Assembly (NCBI GenBank): GCA_014584695.1
Contig: JACTMI010000014.1
Span: forward strand, 124,001-188,000
DNA: 64,000 nucleotides
DNA from: Acidobacteriota bacterium
GTDB lineage: Bacteria; Acidobacteriota; Thermoanaerobaculia; Multivoradales; JAGPDF01
Direction of reading: 5' to 3'
Shown here: positions 1-6,472 of the stretch, piece by piece
Position numbering within the stretch: position 1 is the first letter of the stretch
Layout: each line of letters begins with the position of its first letter
The notes under the pieces: generated by a model
The model's input: only the letters and a program-made list of their open reading frames with translations
Databases searched by the model: none
Told to the model about the DNA's origin: nothing
Translations under genes and position numbers: made by a program

Positions 1-469
1 TCCAGAGCACGAAGTGGCGCCGGTTGCTGGCCGAGAGGGTCTCGAAGAAGGCCCAGGCCTCGGGGACCGCCTGGAACGCTTGCGCGAGATACGAGGGCAG
101 ATCGGGAATCGTGGGCTTCGGCGCATAGCGATGGCCGGTGGGCGCCGCCGCTAGACCCGCCGCCGCGAGCAGACCCGCGGCGCGCAGCTCCTGCCAGCGC
201 TCGCGGTTGGCGTCGGACCACTTGCTCGTCGGCCGGCGCGGCGTGACCTTGACCGCATAGCGATCGTCGTCCAGGCGCCGGATCAGGCTGTCGATCCAGC
301 CGAAGCAGAGGGCCTCCCGCACCAGCTCCTCGTAGGACATCGACGCGACGCCGGTGTGCTGCTTGTGCCGGACGAGCCAGATGCCCGGACTGCTCGCGTG
401 ATGCGCCGCGAGCCAACGCCGCCAATCCTCTCGGGTCCGCAGGTCGATCTGGGCCAGCGTCACGGCCAT
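1..469 (-). CDS. YdeI/OmpD-associated family protein (partial, C-terminus beyond window)
   Basis: The reading frame is open from an ATG at 469 to the left edge, giving 156 visible codons, so the C-terminus is missing. The start reads MAVTLAQIDLRTREDWRRWL. It is followed by the family pattern of a Trp-rich N-terminus, a GIWLV...KQ strand, an EALCFGWIDS motif and an RRPTSKWS motif. These fit the YdeI/OmpD-associated family, small soluble proteins of unproven function that are linked in some bacteria to peptide or bacteriocin tolerance. Nothing suggests co-transcription with the HicBA pair about 100 bases upstream. The family assignment rests on motif recognition. Confidence 0.8.
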   Translation of the reverse strand, partial: MAVTLAQIDLRTREDWRRWLAAHHASSPGIWLVRHKQHTGVASMSYEELVREALCFGWIDSLIRRLDDDRYAVKVTPRRPTSKWSDANRERWQELRAAGLLAAAGLAAAPTGHRYAPKPTIPDLPSYLAQAFQAVPEAWAFFETLSASNRRHFVLW

Positions 470-565
470 GTCAGCTGGATGCCGAGTCGGTTGATCACGG
501 GCTGCGCAGCGACAGGGCGAGGCTCTGTTGACGGCTCGAGCGGCTGGCCGGTGGCGTGAACATGC

Positions 566-778
566 TCAGAGGTCGTCCGGTCGAAGTCCCGTGTGCTTGG
601 CGATTCGGGACAGCATCTTCGGCCCGATTTCCTCGCCGTCGTGGAAGGCGAACACGACATCGCGCGAGCCCTCGCGCCAAAGCGTCCGATGCGAGCCAGA
701 CCGACGACGAACCTGCCAGCCGATTCGAATGAGAGCCGCCAGGACCCGGTTCGCCCTCGTGGCCGGCCAGCGGCTCAT
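566..778 (-). CDS. hicA: HicA family mRNA-interferase toxin
   Basis: This 70-residue protein has the compact HicA (YcfA) layout: an N-terminal helix (ANRVLAALIRIGW), then a GSH motif with the predicted catalytic His at residue 30, then a beta segment (RDVVFAFHDGEEI) and a C-terminal helix (MLSRIAKHTGL). HicA toxins are double-stranded-RNA-binding-fold proteins that cleave mRNA when released from HicB. Its ATG overlaps the stop of the upstream hicB gene by 4 bases (ATGA), so the antitoxin is made first and translation is coupled. The key His is present, so the toxin looks intact. Confidence 0.87.
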   Translation of the reverse strand: MSRWPATRANRVLAALIRIGWQVRRRSGSHRTLWREGSRDVVFAFHDGEEIGPKMLSRIAKHTGLRPDDL

Positions 779-981
779 GCCGCCGGAACGACGAACCGGA
801 TCGGCAGCGGCCGAGCTTCGCCCTGCTCGATTCGCTCCGCGAGGACCCGAAGGGCCAGCACCTCCGCCTTCGCCATCGCTTCATCCGCCGTGCTGCCGTA
901 GACCAGGACGCCCGGAAGCTCGGGGACTTCGGCCAGCCAGCGACCGTCCTCTTCTCGTTCGACCTCGAGGTTCAGCTCCAT
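775..981 (-). CDS. hicB: HicB-like antitoxin (short form)
   Basis: The start is placed at the ATG at 981, giving 68 residues beginning MELNLEVEREEDGRWLAEV. An in-frame upstream extension is possible but its composition is unlike a protein. The sequence has the partial RNase-H-like HicB core: a strand, ExDGxW, an EVPELPGV motif, a G-S-T-x-DEA motif and a helix. There is no C-terminal helix-turn-helix or ribbon-helix-helix domain, so this form probably neutralises HicA without being the DNA-binding autoregulator of classical HicB. It is followed by hicA with a 4-base overlap. Confidence 0.85.
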   Translation of the reverse strand: MELNLEVEREEDGRWLAEVPELPGVLVYGSTADEAMAKAEVLALRVLAERIEQGEARPLPIRFVVPAA

Positions 982-1185
982 CTCACCATCTCCAAGCTCC
1001 GCCCGCGATACTACCGCCATCCAGGCAGCATGACTTCTCGCGAAGCAGCCAGCGGCCCGCCCCGCGAGCGGCCGACGCTTGCGCTCTAGTCGTCGCCAAC
1101 GGGCGTAGGCCATGATGTCGGCGGGCCAACCGGTGGCGGCAAGAAGCGAGTCGATGGGGGAGATCGCAAGCCGTCCGCTACGAGC

Positions 1186-1746
1186 TCACCGCTTCGCCTC
1201 GTAGCGCAGCGCCACCGCCCCCGAGCGGAACTCGCGCTGGCTCACGAGCCTCAGGTCGAGAGGCTTCGAGAGGCCGGCGAACAGGCTCGGGCCGTGACCG
1301 GCCAGCCGGGGCTGGACTACCAGCTCGTACTCGTCGATCAACCCCAGCTCCGCCAACGCGAGCGGCAGCTTGACGCCACCGACGAACAGGCCTTCGCCCG
1401 CCTCCCGCTTGAGCGCCCGAACGGCCTGCTCGAGGTCTCCGCGGAGGAGCTCCGCGTTCCAATCCACCCGCTCCAGGGTGCTCGACACGACGTACTTTCT
1501 CGCCGCGTCGATCGTCCGCGCGAAGGGTTCCATCCAGTCGGCCATCCACTCGGGCCTTACTCCCGTCCGCGCCACCGACCGCCACCCCGACTCCATCAAT
1601 TCGTAGGTGACCCGGCCCAGGATCAGGGCGTCGGCCCGCGCGATGCTCTCGGCCGCGTGACGATGCAGCTCCTCGTCGGGGCGCATCGCGCGATGATCGC
1701 AGCACCCGTCCAAGGTCACGTTGATGGAGTATCGAAGCGGTCGCAT
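1186..1746 (-). CDS. Dihydrofolate reductase family protein (RibD C-terminal-like)
   Basis: The chosen ATG at 1746 has a GGGAGAA ribosome-binding site just upstream and gives 186 residues starting MRPLRYSINVTLDGC. This matches the RibD C-terminal/DHFR-like family: an SINVTLDG opening, an ADALILGRVTYELM nucleotide-binding segment, a KYVVSSTL strand and a GLFVGGVKLPLAL segment near the end. These proteins are NADPH-dependent reductase-fold proteins whose substrates are usually unknown. The gene sits among other small accessory genes, and 111 bases separate it from the VOC gene upstream, so co-transcription is possible. Confidence 0.85.
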   Translation of the reverse strand: MRPLRYSINVTLDGCCDHRAMRPDEELHRHAAESIARADALILGRVTYELMESGWRSVARTGVRPEWMADWMEPFARTIDAARKYVVSSTLERVDWNAELLRGDLEQAVRALKREAGEGLFVGGVKLPLALAELGLIDEYELVVQPRLAGHGPSLFAGLSKPLDLRLVSQREFRSGAVALRYEAKR

Positions 1747-1857
1747 TCGGTTCTCCCGTCGCCCAGTGGAGCGCGAGTCCAGCGGCCACCGGTCCCGCCC
1801 GTGCAATGCCGCCGGTGGTCGTCGTCAGCAGGCGCCCGCTGCGGCCAGATGGGCCCG

Positions 1858-2244
1858 CTACTGGCCAGGAGGCGGCTGCCAGAGCTCGACCTTGTTCCCC
1901 TCGGGATCGATGACCCAGGCGAACTTGCCGTACTCGGATTCGTCGATTTTCTCGAGCACGTTGCAGCCCTCCTCGCGCAAGACCTTCACCAGGGCGTGCA
2001 GGTCCGCTACCCGGTAGTTGACCATGAAGGTCGCGGTGCTGGGCGCGAAAGGGTCGCTCGCCGCGGAGCCGACGGACCAGATCGTGGTGCCGCCGACCGG
2101 CGCGCCGTCGCCGTCGGTCCACGAAAAGGCGGCGCCTCCCCACTCCTGGACATCGATGCCGAGGTGCCGCCGGTACCAGGCCTGGAGCGCCGGAGCGTCC
2201 TGGGCCTTGAAGAAAATGCCACCGATGCCGGTCACTCGCTTCAT
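1858..2244 (-). CDS. VOC family (glyoxalase/bleomycin-resistance-like) protein
   Basis: This 128-residue protein has the paired beta-alpha-beta-beta-beta modules of the vicinal oxygen chelate fold. The first module opens with VTGIGGIFFKAQDAPALQAW. The second carries VADLHALVKVLREEGCNV and ends in the typical FAWVIDPEGNKVELWQPP tail, whose Glu is a usual metal ligand. Members range from glyoxalases to dioxygenases and drug-binding proteins, and the sequence does not tell which applies. It is a single-domain protein, so it probably acts as a dimer. A DHFR-like gene lies downstream on the same strand. Confidence 0.85.
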   Translation of the reverse strand: MKRVTGIGGIFFKAQDAPALQAWYRRHLGIDVQEWGGAAFSWTDGDGAPVGGTTIWSVGSAASDPFAPSTATFMVNYRVADLHALVKVLREEGCNVLEKIDESEYGKFAWVIDPEGNKVELWQPPPGQ

Positions 2245-2481
2245 GGAACCTCCAAGATCGGCTGGGTCGAAGGCACGGCGCTCTCGTGCGACTCAGCGGA
2301 CCGTTGAACAGCATGCGAGCGCTTCTCGAAGCGCTCGGACGATACGACGGGCACCGGATGCCGATTCGGTTCGAAGGTCAGAATCAGCAAGAGTGTAAGG
2401 CAGGAATCGACCATCGGGCGCATCCGGTACCCGACGCCCCCGAACGGCTGATGCGGTATCCACGGCGGTGGTCGTGGAGCG

Positions 2482-2970
2482 TCAGCCGAGAGCCCAGCGC
2501 CGCACGGTCGCATGGTGTTCGGACCACGCCTGCCAGGCAGAGTGCGCCCACTGGGTCACGAGCTCCATGTGCTGCGCGTCGCTCCCGGCCGCGAGCACGT
2601 CGGCGACCGTGACGGAGCCCAGATTCTCCGGCCGGGCCAACCGGACCATTCGCGCCTTGGATCTGCCCACGCGCAGCATGGCGTCGTTGGCCTCCCGAGC
2701 AGCCAGCCCGTGCTCAAGGAAGAGGCAGAGCCTGGCGAGGTGGACGCCGACGGACTGCACGGCCTGTCGCGAGGCTCCGCCGGGGTGCTGCACGGCATAC
2801 GAGTCGACGGAGAGGCGATGGACGGCGAACAGCGCCGGGTTGCCGTACTCACGGGCGAGGACTTGGCCATAGGCATGCCAACAGCCGGGCGAGGACTCCA
2901 TGTACTCGTGGACCGGCCCCTCGATCGCCGCGAAGGAAGCACCACAGCCGGGGCAAGGAATGAGAGGCAT
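2482..2970 (-). CDS. DUF5946 family protein
   Basis: The start at 2970 gives 162 residues opening MPLIPCPGCGASFAAIEGPVHEYM. An in-frame upstream extension to 3021 exists but the family pattern begins here. CPGCG at the N-terminus is a probable metal-binding knuckle. The following SPGCWHAYGQVLAREYGNP and the HRLSVDSYAVQHPG segment are the hallmark of the DUF5946 family as I know it. No biochemical function is established. The gene is isolated, with about 240 bases before the VOC gene and a 340-base empty region upstream. Confidence 0.75.
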   Translation of the reverse strand: MPLIPCPGCGASFAAIEGPVHEYMESSPGCWHAYGQVLAREYGNPALFAVHRLSVDSYAVQHPGGASRQAVQSVGVHLARLCLFLEHGLAAREANDAMLRVGRSKARMVRLARPENLGSVTVADVLAAGSDAQHMELVTQWAHSAWQAWSEHHATVRRWALG

Positions 2971-3313
2971 CGCGGTTCTGCAGCCCATCAGCTCACGAGC
3001 CGAGCGACGCGCGCGATGCATTCATCGCTTCGAGCCGTTCCCCGCGTTGGCTTTGGAAGAGGCGGCCAGGAGTGCCACTTTCGCGAGCGTCACGGTGGCT
3101 CTGCCCCGAGCGGGTGGACGGCGGGCGAAGGGACTGCTGCATCGGACCTTGGGGCGAGTGTAGGGCGCGGCGGCGGGCTGGGCAAGGGGGCGTGGTCGCC
3201 GGTCTGGTTTGGGCTGGCGGGCTTGGAAGTGCGTCGACCTGTGGGTCGGTTCGGGCAGCGCTGGTTTCGGGGCGGGTGAAGGGGCAGAATCGGCGCAGGA
3301 AGGGGGGGGCAAC
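2971..3313. other. Intergenic stretch without a recognised gene
   Basis: This 343-base region separates the DUF5946 gene (minus) from the cytochrome gene (plus). The frames running through it are arginine- and proline-rich shadows. I see no tRNA, no hairpin with a T-run and no clear repeat. It should contain two divergent promoters, but no convincing -35/-10 pair stands out. Confidence 0.4.
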
Positions 3314-3877
3314 ATGAAGATCTTGTCGAGGGTCGCGGCCGGGATGGCCGTCGGGTGGGCGCTGATCGCTGGGGCCGGGGTCTCCGGGGCGCAGGAGGCG
3401 AAGGCTGGCGAGGTCGAGCGGGGGGCTTATCTGGTGATCGTCGGTGGGTGCAACGATTGCCATACGCCGTTCAAGATGGGGGCGAAGGGGCCGGAGCCGG
3501 ACATGACGAAGATGCTCTCGGGGCATCCGCAGGGGATGATGCTGCCCGAGCCGCCGGCGCCGAAGGGGCCCTGGATCTGGTCCGGGGCGGCGACCAACAC
3601 CGCGTTCGCCGGGCCCTGGGGGATCTCCTACTCGCCCAACCTGACCCCCGACCCGGAGACCGGCATCGCGCTGCCGACCGCCGAGCGGTTCATCCAGGCG
3701 ATGCGCTCCGGGCGGCACCTGGGCAGCGGGCGCGAGATCCTGCCGCCGATGCCCTGGCCCAACCTGGCGCAGATGACTGACCAGGACCTGGCCGCGATCC
3801 ACGCCTACCTGCGCTCGATTCCGCCGATCCGAAACGCCGTGCCGGACTCCGTTCCGGCGCCGCCGCCGGCGAAGTAG
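3314..3877 (+). CDS. Exported c-type cytochrome
   Basis: The ATG at 3314 follows a G-rich ribosome-binding site (AGGGGGGGGC) and opens a signal peptide (residues 1 to about 26, cleavage near GAQ). The 187-residue protein has one haem-binding motif, CNDCH, at residues 46-50, with GAYL just before it as in alcohol/aldehyde-dehydrogenase-type cytochromes. GPWGISYSPNLTPDPETGI and PPMPWPNL later supply the usual NLTPD element and a candidate axial Met. It is a periplasmic electron carrier with no partner dehydrogenase alongside. It is convergent with the 2-oxoglutarate dehydrogenase gene. Confidence 0.88.
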   Translation: MKILSRVAAGMAVGWALIAGAGVSGAQEAKAGEVERGAYLVIVGGCNDCHTPFKMGAKGPEPDMTKMLSGHPQGMMLPEPPAPKGPWIWSGAATNTAFAGPWGISYSPNLTPDPETGIALPTAERFIQAMRSGRHLGSGREILPPMPWPNLAQMTDQDLAAIHAYLRSIPPIRNAVPDSVPAPPPAK

Positions 3878-3939
3878 CGACGAGCCGGGTCGCCCGCGCG
3901 CGGCGGTCGCGAGGTGGTGAGGAGGGCGGGCGAGCCCGC

Positions 3940-6396
3940 TCAGGCGAGCGCGATCTGGAGCAGCGTCCGCTGCTCCAGCGCGTGCGCCTTGCCCGAGCCG
4001 GTGGCGGGCGAGGCCGAGGCCGAGCGCTTCACCGAACGGACCGCGCGGCCGCGCGCCAGGTGGTCGAGCAACGGGTCGACGTAGGCGAGCGCGCCCATGT
4101 TTGCCGGCTCCTCCTGCACCCACATCACCTCGCGCGCGCCGGCGTGGCGCTCGATCTCGGCCAGCAGCTCCTTGTCCGGGAAGGGGTAGAGCTGCTCCAG
4201 CCCGACGATCGCGACGTCCTCGACGTGGCGCTTGCGCCGCTCGGCGCGCAGCTCGTGCAGGATCTTGCCGGTGGCGACGATCACCCGCCGCGCCGAGCCG
4301 ATCTCGCGGTCCGGCAGCACCGGTTGGAAGCGGGGCCGGCCGAGCTCGGCCAGCGGCGAGGCGGCGTCGGCGTGGCGCAGCATCGACTTCGGCGTGAAGA
4401 CGACCAGCGGCTTGCGCCAGCGGCGCAGCGCCTGGCGGCGCAACAGGTGGAAATACTGCGCCGCGGTCGAGGGCTGGCAGACCTGCCAGTTGTCCTCGCC
4501 GGCGAGCTGCAGATAGCGCTCGATCCGCGCGCTCGAGTGCTCCGGCCCCTGCCCCTCGTAGCCGTGCGGCAGCAGGAGCACCAGGCCCGAGAGCAGGAAC
4601 CACTTGTCCTCGGCGGCGGCCAGGAACTGGTCGATGACGATCTGCGCGCCGTTGGCGAAGTCGCCGAACTGCGCCTCCCAGAGCACCAGCGCCTCCGGGT
4701 AGTCGCGCGAGAAGCCGTACTCGAAGGCCATCACCGCGGCTTCCGAGAGGATCGAATCGTAGACCTCGAAAAATGCGCCGTCGCGCGCCAGCGCCGCGAG
4801 CGGCGAGTGCTCGCGCTCGGTCTCGACGTCGATCGCCACCGCGTGCCGGTGATTGAACGTGCCACGCCGGCTGTCCTGGCCGGCGAGGCGGACCGGCACC
4901 CCGCTCTGCAGCAGCGAAGCGAAGGCGAGCGCCTCGGCCATGCCGAAGTCGACCGGCTTCTCGCCGGTGCCCATCTTGCGCCGCTCCTCGAACAGCCGCT
5001 CGACCTTGGGGTGGAGGTGGAAGTCGGCCGGCGCCGTCACCAGCCCCTCGGCCAGCCGGTCGAGCTCGGTGGCGGGCAGGCCGGTGTCGACCTCGATCGC
5101 CGGGTCGTAGCGGCCGCCGCGGAAAGGCGACCAGTAGCCGGGCAGGTCGCGCAGGACCGGCGCCTTGGTGAGCGTCGCGGCCTCCTTCTGCGCCGCCTGG
5201 AGCTCGCGCCGGACGAGCTCGGCGCGGCGCTCGATCTCCTCGCCGGCGAGGCCCAGGCGCGCGGCGTAGGAGCGGTGCAGCGGCGGCACCTCCTTGAGCC
5301 GCTTGTAGAGCCGCGGCTGCGTCACCGTCGGATCGTCGACCTCGCTGTGGCCGTAGCGGCGATAGCCGACCAGGTCGACCACCACGTCGCTGCCGAACGC
5401 GGCGCGGTAGTCGATGGCGAGGTGCGCGGCGCGCACCACCGCCTCCGGCTCCTCGGCGTTGACGTGGAAGATCGGGATCGGCAGCCGCTTGGCGACGTCG
5501 GTGGCGTAGCGGGTCGAGTTGTAAGCGGCCGGCTCGGTGGTGAAGCCGATCAGGTTGTTGACCACGACATGGATCGAGCCGCCCACCTCGTAGCCCTCGA
5601 TCGCGGCCAGGTTGAGCGCCTCGGCGGTGATCCCCTGGCCGGCGAAGGCCGAGTCGCCGTGCATCAGGATCGGCACCACTTTGCGGCCGGTGCGGTCGCC
5701 CAGGCGGGTGAGCTTGGCGCGCACCCGCCCCTGGGCGACCGGGCAGACCGCCTCGAGGTGGCTCGGGTTCGAGTTCAGGTGGAGCCGGAGCTCGCGCCCG
5801 GCGCGCGTGCGCAGCACGCCGGTCGCGCCCAGGTGGTACTTGACGTCGCCCGAGCCGAGCGTCGAGCGGGGATCGACCTCCTCGAAGCCGGCGAAGATCT
5901 CGACCGGCCGGCGGCCGACGACGTGGGCGATGACGTTCAGGCGGCCGCGGTGGCTCATCGCCATCATCGCCTGCTCGGCGCCCCACTCGGCCGCCCCCTC
6001 GAGCAGCTCGTTGAGCAGCGGCACCAGCGCCGCCACCCCCTCGAGCGAGAAGCGCTTGTAGCCCAAGTAGCGCGCCTGGATCGCCTGCTCGAACAGCTCG
6101 GCGTGCAGGATCTGGTCGAGGATCCGCTCGCGCTCGGTCGGGGTCAAGGCCGGCGGTGGCGCCTCCATCCGCTCGGCCAGCCAGGCGCGCCGCTCCGGCT
6201 CCGGGATGTGCGCCAGCTCGACCGCGAGCGGCCCGCAGTACCAGGCGCGGGCGCGCGCCGCCTCCTCGCCGCCGACGGCGAGCTCGGGGTGGTGGAGCGC
6301 CGGCAGCCGCCCGAACGGGTCGATCGCCGCCTCGAGATGGCCCCAGCGGCGGAAGGCCTCGAGGACGTGCGAGGTGGCCTCGAGCGCGGTCGTCAT
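3940..6396 (-). CDS. sucA: 2-oxoglutarate dehydrogenase E1 component (N-terminally short)
   Basis: This is the thiamine-diphosphate-dependent E1 of the TCA-cycle 2-oxoglutarate dehydrogenase complex. Starting at the ATG at 6396 it has 818 residues, shorter than E. coli SucA (about 930). It begins at the FRRWGHLEAAIDPFG segment, so the N-terminal E2-binding peptide of the usual enzyme is absent. The catalytic core is intact: SHRGRLN near residue 147, HGDSAFAGQG near 244, YGHSEVDDP, GPEHSSAR near 617, EQLYPFP and QEEPANMGA near 760. Neither sucB nor lpd lies in the window. The gene is divergent from the PIG-L gene. Confidence 0.93.
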   Translation of the reverse strand: MTTALEATSHVLEAFRRWGHLEAAIDPFGRLPALHHPELAVGGEEAARARAWYCGPLAVELAHIPEPERRAWLAERMEAPPPALTPTERERILDQILHAELFEQAIQARYLGYKRFSLEGVAALVPLLNELLEGAAEWGAEQAMMAMSHRGRLNVIAHVVGRRPVEIFAGFEEVDPRSTLGSGDVKYHLGATGVLRTRAGRELRLHLNSNPSHLEAVCPVAQGRVRAKLTRLGDRTGRKVVPILMHGDSAFAGQGITAEALNLAAIEGYEVGGSIHVVVNNLIGFTTEPAAYNSTRYATDVAKRLPIPIFHVNAEEPEAVVRAAHLAIDYRAAFGSDVVVDLVGYRRYGHSEVDDPTVTQPRLYKRLKEVPPLHRSYAARLGLAGEEIERRAELVRRELQAAQKEAATLTKAPVLRDLPGYWSPFRGGRYDPAIEVDTGLPATELDRLAEGLVTAPADFHLHPKVERLFEERRKMGTGEKPVDFGMAEALAFASLLQSGVPVRLAGQDSRRGTFNHRHAVAIDVETEREHSPLAALARDGAFFEVYDSILSEAAVMAFEYGFSRDYPEALVLWEAQFGDFANGAQIVIDQFLAAAEDKWFLLSGLVLLLPHGYEGQGPEHSSARIERYLQLAGEDNWQVCQPSTAAQYFHLLRRQALRRWRKPLVVFTPKSMLRHADAASPLAELGRPRFQPVLPDREIGSARRVIVATGKILHELRAERRKRHVEDVAIVGLEQLYPFPDKELLAEIERHAGAREVMWVQEEPANMGALAYVDPLLDHLARGRAVRSVKRSASASPATGSGKAHALEQRTLLQIALA

Positions 6397-6456
6397 GGCC
6401 GCGAGAGCATATCGCCCCGCTGCCGCCGCTCGCGGCGCGCGACGCCGGCGCGGGTC

Positions 6457-6462
6457 TAGAAT
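6457..6462 (+). promoter_or_regulatory. Candidate -10 element for the PIG-L deacetylase gene
   Basis: TAGAAT lies 10 bases before the ATG at 6473. If it is a sigma-70-type -10 box, transcription would start within a few bases of the start codon, giving a leaderless or nearly leaderless mRNA. No clear -35 box is visible. Confidence 0.35.
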
Positions 6463-6472
6463 CCGCGGCGCC

